NCBI GenBank assembly: GCA_021815655.1
Contig: JAKAGJ010000106.1
Coordinates: forward strand, 1 to 6,937
Source: Deltaproteobacteria bacterium
GTDB lineage: Bacteria; Desulfobacterota; Desulfarculia; Desulfarculales; Desulfarculaceae
Direction of reading: 5' to 3'
DNA: 6,937 nucleotides
Position numbers and translations under genes: made by a program. Every line of letters starts with the position of its first letter. Position 1 is the stretch's first letter. The notes below the pieces were generated by a model. It had not been told where the DNA came from. It made no database searches and saw only the letters and a list, made by a program, of their open reading frames with translations. Positions 1 through 6,318 of the stretch are shown here, piece by piece.

Positions 1-558
1 TTCCGATCTGGTGGTGCCGGCACGGGCGGCATATTCCCACTGGGCCTCGCTAGGCAGGCCGAAGGCCTGGCCGGTGACCTGGCTCAGCCAGGCGCAATAG
101 GCCTGGGCGTCCTGCCAGCTCACCTGCACCACCGGGTGGTCGCCGCGCCCTTCAATGCCGCTGCCCGGCCCCCTGGGGTGGCGCCAGTCAGCGCCCGGCA
201 CGGCCACCCAGCCCTTTTGCCATACCTGCCCCGAGCCTTGGCGCTCCGCATCGCTGACATAACCGGTGGCGGCCACGAAGGCCGCGAACTCATCGTTGGT
301 CACAGGGGTCACGGCCAGGCGGAAGGGGCGGCTGATGACCACCCGGTGCTGGGGATGCTCGCGCAGGTAGTATTTCTCCTGGCCGCCGCCCTTGGCCACC
401 ACCTCCTGGGGGCTCTGCTCGGCGCCCATGAGGAACTCGCCAGCCGGCAGCGTCACCATGGCTGGCGCCGGCGCCTTGCTCCCCGCCTCCGGCAGGGCGC
501 AGCCCGCCGCGCCCAGCATGGCCCACAACGCCAACAGCGCACCCAGTATTGCCTTCAT
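1..558 (-). CDS. SUMF1/FGE-domain lipoprotein, N-terminal part (runs off left edge)
   Basis: This reading frame stays open for 186 codons from ATG at 558 to the window edge, so the C-terminus is missing. Residues 1-20 look like a lipoprotein signal: MK start, hydrophobic stretch ILGALLALWAML, then AAGC with Cys20 as the candidate lipidated residue. The -3 position is Ala rather than the usual Leu. From about residue 34 it follows the formylglycine-generating-enzyme/sulfatase-modifying-factor fold: MVTLPAGEFLMG (34-45), EHPQHRVVISRPF (67-79), VTNDEFAAFV (86-95), HPVVQVSWQDAQAYCAWLS (141-159) and LPSEAQWEYAARAG (168-181). Family members include the enzyme that converts a sulfatase Cys to formylglycine, but many bacterial homologues are non-catalytic, binding or unknown-function proteins. 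The catalytic cysteines lie in the missing C-terminal part, so activity cannot be judged. An AGGAG motif 7 nt upstream supports this start. The family call is firm; the specific role is unknown. Confidence 0.88.
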   Translation of the reverse strand, partial: MKAILGALLALWAMLGAAGCALPEAGSKAPAPAMVTLPAGEFLMGAEQSPQEVVAKGGGQEKYYLREHPQHRVVISRPFRLAVTPVTNDEFAAFVAATGYVSDAERQGSGQVWQKGWVAVPGADWRHPRGPGSGIEGRGDHPVVQVSWQDAQAYCAWLSQVTGQAFGLPSEAQWEYAARAGTTRSE

Positions 559-565
559 GGTCCGA

Positions 566-573
566 CTCCTTTT
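566..573 (-). promoter_or_regulatory. Ribosome binding site of the SUMF1-domain lipoprotein
   Basis: On the minus strand the sequence AAAAGGAG lies 7 nt before ATG at 558. This is a near-consensus Shine-Dalgarno site, and it fixes the start directly ahead of the lipoprotein signal sequence. Confidence 0.75.
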
Positions 574-743
574 CCCGCCGCCCCAGCCTGGGCCGCGCCA
601 GCCCACCCGGTGGCGAAAGCGCCGCCCCTAGTTTAACGCATGCCGGCGGCTCGTCGCGGTAAAACCCGCTGGGGCGCGGCCCAAGGCCGGCGTGGAAGCG
701 CGGGCGCGAAAAAGGTATTCTTAGGCCCCAAGACCGCGAGTCC

Positions 744-778
744 GGCCAGGCCATGCCCTGGCCTCCCTTTAAGAAAGG
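744..778 (+). promoter_or_regulatory. Two adjacent inverted repeats and ribosome binding site ahead of the TTG start
   Basis: The first repeat is GGCCAGG (744-750) and CCTGGCC (757-763), a perfect 7-bp stem with a 6-nt loop. Two nucleotides later CCTTT (766-770) and AAAGG (774-778) can form a 5-bp stem with a 3-nt loop. The AAGAAAGG stretch (771-778) is also the best Shine-Dalgarno candidate, ending 8 nt before TTG at 787. The small stem would therefore mask the ribosome binding site. The geometry is read directly from the sequence; a regulatory role is inference, and short stems are common in GC-rich DNA. Confidence 0.35.
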
Positions 779-786
779 CGCGCCGC

Positions 787-2301
787 TTGAGCCAACCGTC
801 CCCATATCCCCAGGCCCCGGCCCCCCGCGTGGCCCTCATCAAGATTTGGCAGGGCACCCTGCAACCGCCGCGGCCGCCCCTGGGCATCTTGTTCGTGGGT
901 GGGGCCCTGAAAAAGGCCGGCTTGGCGGTGCGTGCCTTTCATTGGACCAGGGACGAGGCCTTGGCCCGGCTGGATGAGGTGATCGCCTTTCAGCCTTTCC
1001 TGGTGGGCTTTTCCATCATCACCGGTGATCCCTTGAGCCTGGTGCTGGACTGCGCGCAAAAATTGCGCCAGGCCTTGCCCGGGGCGCGGGTGATGTTGGG
1101 CGGCGTGCACGCCACCGTGGAGCCCACCCAATGCCTGGCCGAGGAGGCGGTGGACTTCGTGGTGCTGGGCGAGGGCGAGGTCACGGCTGTGGAACTGGCC
1201 CGGCGATTGAGCCAGGGGCTGCCCATCGAGGACGTGGCCGGGCTGGGCTTCAAGCGCCAGGGCCGGCCGGTGGTCAATCCCCGGCCGCCCTTGCTCAAGG
1301 ACCTGGACCAGGTGGAGCCCGACTGGTCGCTCATCGACATCGAGAAATACATCGCCCCGGAGTACGAGGGCGTCAGCCGCATGCTCTTCGGCTACGTGGC
1401 CAGCCGGGGTTGCCCCCATGCCTGCGGGTTCTGCTACAACCATTTCTTCAACCAACGCACCTGGCGCCATCCCTCGGCGGCCAAGGTCATCGCCGACGTC
1501 AACGGCCTGGTGAGCCGTCACCGCCTGGGGGGCGTGTTCTTCTACGACGACAACTTCACGGCCAACAAAAAGTGGGCCTTGGAGGTGATCGACGGTCTGG
1601 CCACCAAGGGCATGCACATCGAGACGCGCATCGATTACCTCAATCCGGCCTTCATCGCCCAGCTCACGGAAAAGGGCGTGGGCAGCCTGTTCATCGGCGT
1701 GGAGTCGGGCTCCCAGCGAATCTTGGGCGTGTTGAACAAGGGCTTCCAGGTGGCCGACACCCGGCGGGTGGTGCGGGAACTCAAGGCCTTCCCGGGCTAC
1801 GTCATGCTTTCCTTCATCGTGGGCGTGCCCAGCGAGACCCTGGCCGAATATCAAGAGACCCTGCGCCTGGTGGTCTGGTGCCTGGAGACATTGCCCCGCG
1901 TGGGCTTTACCCTGGGCTTCTACCTGCCCTATCCCGGCACGCCGCTCTATGAGCAGTGCGTGCAGCGCGGCTTCGAGCGCCCCCAGGCCATGGCCGATTG
2001 GGAGAAGCTGGACCGCTGGGGCCGCACCAGCATGGCCATCCCCTGGACGCAGGGGTTCACCCTGCAATCGGGCGAGGTGCTCAACCTGCGGCGCACGCTG
2101 CTAAGGATGAAGCGCCTGCGCGACCGGCCCGACTGGCGCGGCCGCCTCTGGTACGGCCTCTTGAGGGCAGGCTTCTTGGCCTCGGCCACCCCCCGGGGCG
2201 CTTGGCTGACGCGGCTGGTGGCGGCCCTGGACTGGCTGGGCGGACTACCCGCGCGCCTGCGGGGCCGCGGCGGCCCTGAGCCCAAACCTGCCGAGAACTA
2301 A
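787..2301 (+). CDS. B12-binding-domain radical SAM protein (BchE-like class B), substrate unknown
   Basis: This gene encodes about 504 residues. Residues ~14-155 form the cobalamin-binding Rossmann-like domain, with GGVHAT (105-110) and the typical GEGE motif (128-131). The DxHxxG lower-ligand motif is absent, as is usual in this class. The radical SAM domain (~200-410) carries the [4Fe-4S] ligands C209, C213 and C216 in GCPHACGFCYN. It also has FYDDNF (252-257) and the GVESGSQRIL stretch (from 304). Known relatives use S-adenosylmethionine and cobalamin for radical methylations or ring formation on lipids, pigments and natural products; the substrate here is not evident. The last ~90 residues are rich in Arg and Trp/Leu, suggesting a surface or membrane-facing tail. 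I chose TTG at 787 because AAGAAAGG precedes it. ATG at 640 would add about 49 low-complexity residues, and GTG at 829 has no visible ribosome binding site. The gene is single, divergent from the lipoprotein and convergent with the transporter operon. Confidence 0.88.
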   Translation: MSQPSPYPQAPAPRVALIKIWQGTLQPPRPPLGILFVGGALKKAGLAVRAFHWTRDEALARLDEVIAFQPFLVGFSIITGDPLSLVLDCAQKLRQALPGARVMLGGVHATVEPTQCLAEEAVDFVVLGEGEVTAVELARRLSQGLPIEDVAGLGFKRQGRPVVNPRPPLLKDLDQVEPDWSLIDIEKYIAPEYEGVSRMLFGYVASRGCPHACGFCYNHFFNQRTWRHPSAAKVIADVNGLVSRHRLGGVFFYDDNFTANKKWALEVIDGLATKGMHIETRIDYLNPAFIAQLTEKGVGSLFIGVESGSQRILGVLNKGFQVADTRRVVRELKAFPGYVMLSFIVGVPSETLAEYQETLRLVVWCLETLPRVGFTLGFYLPYPGTPLYEQCVQRGFERPQAMADWEKLDRWGRTSMAIPWTQGFTLQSGEVLNLRRTLLRMKRLRDRPDWRGRLWYGLLRAGFLASATPRGAWLTRLVAALDWLGGLPARLRGRGGPEPKPAEN

Positions 2302-2317
2302 CTTAATCCATGACGCC

Positions 2318-2350
2318 AAAAAAGAGGGCGGGGATAAATCCCGCCCGTCT
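2318..2350 (-). terminator. Intrinsic terminator of the peptide transporter operon, possibly bidirectional
   Basis: GGGCGGG (2326-2332) pairs perfectly with CCCGCCC (2340-2346) around a 7-nt loop. Read on the minus strand, the stem is followed by TCTTTTTT (complement of 2318-2325), a proper U-tract. It begins about 35 nt after the stop codon of the last operon gene. Read on the plus strand, only the weaker GTCTTGTCTTT follows, so it may also terminate the convergent radical SAM gene, but less efficiently. Confidence 0.85.
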
Positions 2351-2381
2351 TGTCTTTCCGCGCAATCCGCGACATCTATCC

Positions 2382-3425
2382 CTAGCTCATGCCCCCCAGG
2401 CGGCAGGTCGCGCCCGTCTCGGGGTCGGGAGACTCCTCGGAGTAATGGCAGGCCACCAGGTGGCCCGGAGTCAGGGGGCGCAGCTCCGGGGCCTGGCGGG
2501 CGCAACGGGCCAGGTGGGCCAGGCCGCAGCGCCGGAAAAAGGCGCATCCCGCCGCGCCGGAGGCCGGCCGTTCCGGTGAGACCAGGGTGCCGTAACGCGG
2601 CAGGGAGGCGCAGTCGCCGAACTTGGGCGTGGCGTCGATCAGGGCCTGGGTGTAGGGGTGGCGCGGATTGCTTATGATGGTTTCGGCCGGCCCCACCTCC
2701 ATCAGGTGGCCGCGGTAGATCACCGCGATGCGGTCGCAGAGGTAGCGCGCCGCCGCCAGGCTGTGGGTGATGAGGATGATGGTGGTGTCCAGGCGCTGGC
2801 GCACCTCCAGCAGGATGTCGAAGATCTGGGCCGAGTAGGAGGCGTCCAGCATGGAGGTGGGCTCGTCGGCCACCAGCACCTTGGGCCCCAGGATCATGGC
2901 CCGGGCGATGGCCACGCGCTGGCGCTGGCCGCCGCTGAGCTGGTGGGGGAAGCGATAGGCGTAATCCTCGGGCGGGGCCAGCCCCACGGCCTTTAGGGTG
3001 GCCAGGACCTTCTCCAGACGGCTCTTGCCGTCGCCGATGCGGTTGGTCACCAGGGGCTCGGCCACGCTGTCCAGGATGGATATCTGGGGGTTCAGGGACT
3101 GATAGGGGTCTTGAAAGATGATCTGCACCTGGCGCCGGTAATCGCGCAGGGCCTGTCCCTTCAAGGTGCCGTAGGAGCGCCCCTGGAGCACCATCTCGCC
3201 CTGGTCGGCCTTCTCCAGCCCCACGATGAGGCGGCCGCAGGTGGTTTTGCCGCTGCCGCTCTCGCCCACCAGCCCGAAAATCTCGGCGGGCCTGAAATCC
3301 AGGGAAATCTGGTCGAGGGCCACCACGTCCTGGCCGCCCCCCCGGCCGGAGCGCCCGCGGCTGCGGTAGTGCTTGCTGATGCCGCGCAGCTCCAGGATGG
3401 GAGCCGGTGAGAGGGTTTGGTCCAT
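2382..3425 (-). CDS. dppF: Peptide ABC transporter ATP-binding protein, DppF/OppF type
   Basis: This 347-residue cytoplasmic ATPase is the second of two that energise the Dpp/Opp importer. The nucleotide-binding domain shows Walker A GESGSGKT (54-61), Q-loop Q105 in IFQDPYQSLNP, signature LSGGQ (163-167), Walker B VLVADEP (183-189) with catalytic E188, and switch H221. The D-loop reads SMLDAS where SALDVS is commoner. RHPYTQALI (255-263) starts the C-terminal oligopeptide-transporter domain, which holds C294, C300, C308 and C326 in the conserved cysteine pattern. All catalytic residues are present and the length is normal. A basic, Gly-rich insert (about 21-33) follows the first strand, and its codons include a run of seven Gs (3337-3343). 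ATG at 3425 lies 18 nt after the upstream ATPase's stop and is preceded by AAGGGAAAG. It is the last gene before the terminator. The family is clear; Dpp versus Opp or another ligand class cannot be told from the ATPase. Confidence 0.93.
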   Translation of the reverse strand: MDQTLSPAPILELRGISKHYRSRGRSGRGGGQDVVALDQISLDFRPAEIFGLVGESGSGKTTCGRLIVGLEKADQGEMVLQGRSYGTLKGQALRDYRRQVQIIFQDPYQSLNPQISILDSVAEPLVTNRIGDGKSRLEKVLATLKAVGLAPPEDYAYRFPHQLSGGQRQRVAIARAMILGPKVLVADEPTSMLDASYSAQIFDILLEVRQRLDTTIILITHSLAAARYLCDRIAVIYRGHLMEVGPAETIISNPRHPYTQALIDATPKFGDCASLPRYGTLVSPERPASGAAGCAFFRRCGLAHLARCARQAPELRPLTPGHLVACHYSEESPDPETGATCRLGGMS

Positions 3426-3443
3426 GGCTCTTTCCCTTGCCCG

Positions 3444-4400
3444 CTACTCGCAGTGGTCGCAGAGCACGAAGTGGCTGTCGCTGAATTGCCGCCACTGGGG
3501 CGGTTCCAGCTTGCAGGAGTGTCCGCTGACCGGACAGCGGGCGCAGAAGCGGCAGCCGGGCAATTGTCCGATCAACCGCGGCGGCTCGCCGGCTATGGGA
3601 CTCAAGCGCCGGCGCGCCCCCCCCAGGGCCGGGAAGGAACCCAGCAGCGCCCGGGTGTAGGGGTGCCTGGCCTGGCTGAAGACCTCCGCCACGCTGCCGG
3701 TCTCCACCATCTGGCCGGCGTACATGATGCCGATGTGGTGGCAGACCTCGGCCACGATGGAGATGTCGTGGCTGATGAAGATGATGCCGATGTTGAATTC
3801 TTTTTGCAGGCTCTTGGTCTCTTGCAGGATTTGGTCCTGAACGATGACGTCCAGGGCCGTGGTGGGCTCGTCGGCCACGATGACCTTGGGGTTGCAGGCC
3901 AGGGCCATGGCGATCACCGCGCGCTGCTTCATGCCGCCGCTGTACTGGTGGGGATAGTCGCGCAGGCGCTCCAGGGGCAGGCCCACCAGCTGGTAGAGCC
4001 CCTCCACCTGGCTCAAGGCCTGGGCGCGGGGCATCTGGGGATTATGGGTCAGGATGGCCTCGGCGATCTGCTCGCCCACCCGCTGCACGGGATTCAGGGC
4101 GTTCATGGCCGCCTGGAAGATCATGGCGATCTCCCGCCAGCGCAGCTCACGCCACTGCTGCCGGGTCAGGGCCAGCAGGTCGCGGCCGGCCAGGGTGATG
4201 CCGCCGCCGGTGACCCGGCCGTTCCGGGGCAAGAGCCCCATCAGGGCCATGCCGATGGTGGTCTTGCCACAGCCGCTTTCGCCCACCAGCCCCAGGGAGC
4301 GCCCCTGCTCCAAGGAGAAGGAGACGTTGTCCACGGCCTGCAACAAGCCCCGCTTGGTGCGGTAGGCGATGGACAGGTTATGCACCTCCAGTAGCGCCAC
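3444..4400 (-). CDS. dppD: Peptide ABC transporter ATP-binding protein, DppD/OppD type
   Basis: This 318-residue cytoplasmic ATPase pairs with the DppF-type protein. It shows Walker A GESGCGKT (40-47), Q-loop Q96 in IFQAAMNALNP, signature YSGGM (153-157), Walker B VIVADEP (173-179) with catalytic E178, D-loop TALDV and switch H211. The signature has Tyr where Leu is usual, and the residue after the Q-loop Gln is Ala rather than Asp; both still look functional. RHPYTRALL (245-253) leads into the C-terminal oligopeptide-transporter domain. That domain is unusually cysteine-rich: C283, C286, C289, C296, C314 and C317. The start is GTG at 4400, one nucleotide after the stop of the upstream permease, which suggests translational coupling. 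A run of eight Gs on the coding strand (3617-3624) spans codons 259-262 just before the cysteine domain; the frame is intact here. The ligand of the transporter is not determined. Confidence 0.93.
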   Translation of the reverse strand: MALLEVHNLSIAYRTKRGLLQAVDNVSFSLEQGRSLGLVGESGCGKTTIGMALMGLLPRNGRVTGGGITLAGRDLLALTRQQWRELRWREIAMIFQAAMNALNPVQRVGEQIAEAILTHNPQMPRAQALSQVEGLYQLVGLPLERLRDYPHQYSGGMKQRAVIAMALACNPKVIVADEPTTALDVIVQDQILQETKSLQKEFNIGIIFISHDISIVAEVCHHIGIMYAGQMVETGSVAEVFSQARHPYTRALLGSFPALGGARRRLSPIAGEPPRLIGQLPGCRFCARCPVSGHSCKLEPPQWRQFSDSHFVLCDHCE

Positions 4401-4401
4401 G

Positions 4402-5340
4402 CTAGACCGTCCCGTTCTCTTCGCGCAGGCGCGGGTCCAGCACTTCGTCCATGGCCCGGCCCAGCAGATAGAAGGACAGGGTAAGGAGCGAGATGCACAG
4501 GCCCGGCGGAAACAGCCAGTAGGGGGCCTGGAACATGTGCCCGGTCTTCCACACCCATTGCAGCATCATGCCCCAGCTTACCGTGCTCGGGTCGCCAAAG
4601 CCCAGGAAGGCCAGGGCCGCCTCGATGATGATGGCCGCCGTGACCCTGAAGGTCATGTACAAGAAGGCCAAGGGCAGCACGTTGGGCATGATGTGCCTGA
4701 AGACTATGCGCGTGTGCGAGGCCCCGGCCACGCGGGCGGCGTCGATGAAAGGCCGGCTTTTAAGGCTCAAGGTCTGGGCGCGTATCACCCGCGAGACTCC
4801 GGGCCAGCGGAAAAGGGCGATCAAGAGCACGATGGTCCAGATGTCCAGCTTGCCAAACAGGGCCGAGAGCATCAGCACCACCAAGAGCGTGGGCAGCACC
4901 ATGATGATCTCGGCCAGGCGCATCAAGAGGGTATCCACGATGCCGCCGGCGTAGCCCGCCACCATGCCGATGCTCACCCCCAGCACGATGCTCATGAAGG
5001 CCGCGCTCACCCCCACCATGAAGGCCACGCGGGTGCCGGCCAACAACTGGCTCAGGATGTCGCGCCCCATGAAGTCGGTGCCCAGCCAGTGGCGGGCGCT
5101 GGGACCGACCGAGTGCAGCACCAGCGGGTCCACGCCGGTCATGGGGTGGTACATGGGGTCGATCATGGGCGGCACGAAGCTCAAGAGGGCCATGGCCGCG
5201 AAGATGGAAAGCAGGATGAGACCGGCCAGGCCCAGGGGGTTCCTGCTGAAGATATGCCAGTTCTCGGCCAGGCGGTCGCGCCAGGGGGAGCGCCGGGGCG
5301 GCGCCGCGGCGGTGGTGATTGGCTCGCTGTTGGTGGTCAC
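4402..5340 (-). CDS. dppC: Peptide ABC transporter permease, DppC/OppC type
   Basis: This 312-residue inner-membrane subunit forms half of the translocation channel. After a cytoplasmic, Pro-rich N-terminus (1-33) there is a first membrane helix at about 36-58. Next comes the family-defining HWLGTDFMGRDILSQLLAGTR stretch (84-104). Hydrophobic segments follow at about 106-128, 141-162, 166-178, 222-246 and 276-295. The EAA-type loop that docks onto the ATPase lies at about 199-220 (DAARVAGASHTRIVFRHIMP). ALAFLGFGDP (242-251) and the C-terminal DPRLR (302-306) are also typical of DppC. The start is GTG at 5340, only 3 nt after the upstream permease's stop, with an AAGG nine nucleotides before it that lies inside that gene's end. 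Length and motifs are normal. Confidence 0.93.
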   Translation of the reverse strand: MTTNSEPITTAAAPPRRSPWRDRLAENWHIFSRNPLGLAGLILLSIFAAMALLSFVPPMIDPMYHPMTGVDPLVLHSVGPSARHWLGTDFMGRDILSQLLAGTRVAFMVGVSAAFMSIVLGVSIGMVAGYAGGIVDTLLMRLAEIIMVLPTLLVVLMLSALFGKLDIWTIVLLIALFRWPGVSRVIRAQTLSLKSRPFIDAARVAGASHTRIVFRHIMPNVLPLAFLYMTFRVTAAIIIEAALAFLGFGDPSTVSWGMMLQWVWKTGHMFQAPYWLFPPGLCISLLTLSFYLLGRAMDEVLDPRLREENGTV

Positions 5341-5343
5341 GGG

Positions 5344-6315
5344 CTAATACCTTATGCGCGGGTCGAAGTAGGCGTAGAGCACGTCCACCACCAGGTTGGC
5401 GAACAGCACCACCATGGCGATGAGCAGGAAGGAGGCTTGGGCCAGGGGGTAGTCGTTCTGGCTCACGGCCAGCACCAGCTCGCGGCCGATGCCCGGCCAG
5501 CTGAAGACCGTCTCGGTGAGCGCGCCACCGTTGATGGAAAAGGCCAGTGACAGGCCCACGCTGGTGATCACCGGCAGCCAGGCGTTGGGCGCGGCGTGGT
5601 GGTTTCTTATGGCCCGCTCGCTCAGTCCCTTGGCCCGGGCGGTGATGATGTAGTCCTCGCGCAGGGTTTGCAGCATGCTGGAGCGCATCACCAAAAGGTA
5701 GCTGCCGAAGTGCATGATGAACAGGGTAATCATGGGCAGCACCATGTGGTAGAGCACGTCCAGGGCCTTGTCCCACAGGCCGCTGGTGGGGTCCAGCCAG
5801 ACCTCGGCCGAGATCATGCCGTTGATGGGCAGCCAGCCCAGCTTGTAGCCGAAAACCCAGATGAAAATAAGCGCCAGCCAGGGCAGGAACAGGGTGTGGG
5901 TCACCAGGGCCGCCACGGTGAGCAGGATGTCCGTGCCTCGGCCCTTCTTCCAGGCCGCGATCTTGCCCCAGGAAATGCCCACCAGGGCCGAGAGCACCAT
6001 GGCCGTGGAGAAAAGCAGGATGGTGTTGGGCAGCTTGGCCATGATTACCTGCCATACCGGCAGGCCGTAGTGGAAGGAATACCCGAAATTGCCGGCCACG
6101 AAATTCTTTAGGTACTGGAGGTACTGCTGGCCGATGGGCTTGTCCAGACCCAGTTGGGCGATGAGATTGGCCGCCTCCTCGGGGCTTAAGGATGGGTCCA
6201 CCATGCGCGAGATCGGGTCGCCGGGGGCCAGGCGGAAAAGCACGAAGAGGATGGTGACGATCAGGAAGAGGATCACCACGATCTGGCCCAGGCGGCCTAT
6301 GACGTACCTGGCCAT
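5344..6315 (-). CDS. dppB: Peptide ABC transporter permease, DppB/OppB type
   Basis: This 323-residue inner-membrane subunit is the other half of the channel. It begins MARYVIGRLGQ with the first helix at about 9-29, followed by FRLAPGDP (27-34), a hallmark of DppB proteins. The periplasmic segment includes LGLDKPIGQQYLQYL (55-69) and GNFGYSF (75-81). Further hydrophobic segments lie at about 98-120, 129-155, 190-210, 247-263 and 293-313. The ATPase-docking EAA loop is at about 221-245 (ITARAKGLSERAI), where NHHAAPNAWLP replaces the commoner RHALRNALLP. TETVFSWPGIGREL (267-280) and the C-terminal DPRIRY are typical. ATG at 6315 is preceded by GGAGAGG with 6-nt spacing and lies 3 nt after the stop of the binding-protein gene. 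Confidence 0.93.
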   Translation of the reverse strand: MARYVIGRLGQIVVILFLIVTILFVLFRLAPGDPISRMVDPSLSPEEAANLIAQLGLDKPIGQQYLQYLKNFVAGNFGYSFHYGLPVWQVIMAKLPNTILLFSTAMVLSALVGISWGKIAAWKKGRGTDILLTVAALVTHTLFLPWLALIFIWVFGYKLGWLPINGMISAEVWLDPTSGLWDKALDVLYHMVLPMITLFIMHFGSYLLVMRSSMLQTLREDYIITARAKGLSERAIRNHHAAPNAWLPVITSVGLSLAFSINGGALTETVFSWPGIGRELVLAVSQNDYPLAQASFLLIAMVVLFANLVVDVLYAYFDPRIRY

Positions 6316-6318
6316 GGG

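Larger units (their letters stand above)
559..786. other. Divergent intergenic region between lipoprotein and radical SAM genes
   Basis: These 228 nt must hold the promoters of both divergent genes. A plus-strand frame stays open through 640-786, but its translation is Arg/Pro/Gly/Ala-rich with no family similarity, so I treat it as untranslated leader. Weak -10-like hexamers are visible: TATTCT at 716-721 (plus) and TAAACT on the minus strand at 630-635. Each matches TATAAT at four of six positions, and neither has a convincing -35 box at proper spacing, so no promoter is called. Two inverted repeats near the radical SAM start are listed separately. I see no tRNA, riboswitch or operator. Confidence 0.5.

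Noticed and set aside
582..592. Short palindrome CCCAG-c-CTGGG in the intergenic region
   Set aside because: A 5-bp repeat with a 1-nt gap is expected by chance in such GC-rich sequence and has no promoter context to make it an operator.
640..786. N-terminal extension of the radical SAM protein starting at ATG 640
   Set aside because: The extra residues are Arg/Pro/Gly-rich without family similarity. They would span a hairpin-containing leader, and a better-placed ribosome binding site precedes TTG at 787.
769..2067. A 432-residue open frame antisense to the radical SAM gene
   Set aside because: The translation is rich in His, Gln, Gly and Ala and lacks any motif. The plus-strand frame has full cobalamin and radical SAM motifs over the same bases.
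2245..3495. A 416-residue minus-strand frame overlapping the DppF-type ATPase
   Set aside because: It is a frame-shifted shadow of the ATPase gene. It overlaps two real genes and contains no Walker or signature motifs.
4369..5550. A 393-residue plus-strand frame opposite the permeases
   Set aside because: Its composition is dominated by His, Gln and Gly, typical of antisense to GC-rich permease codons, and there is no credible ribosome binding site or domain.
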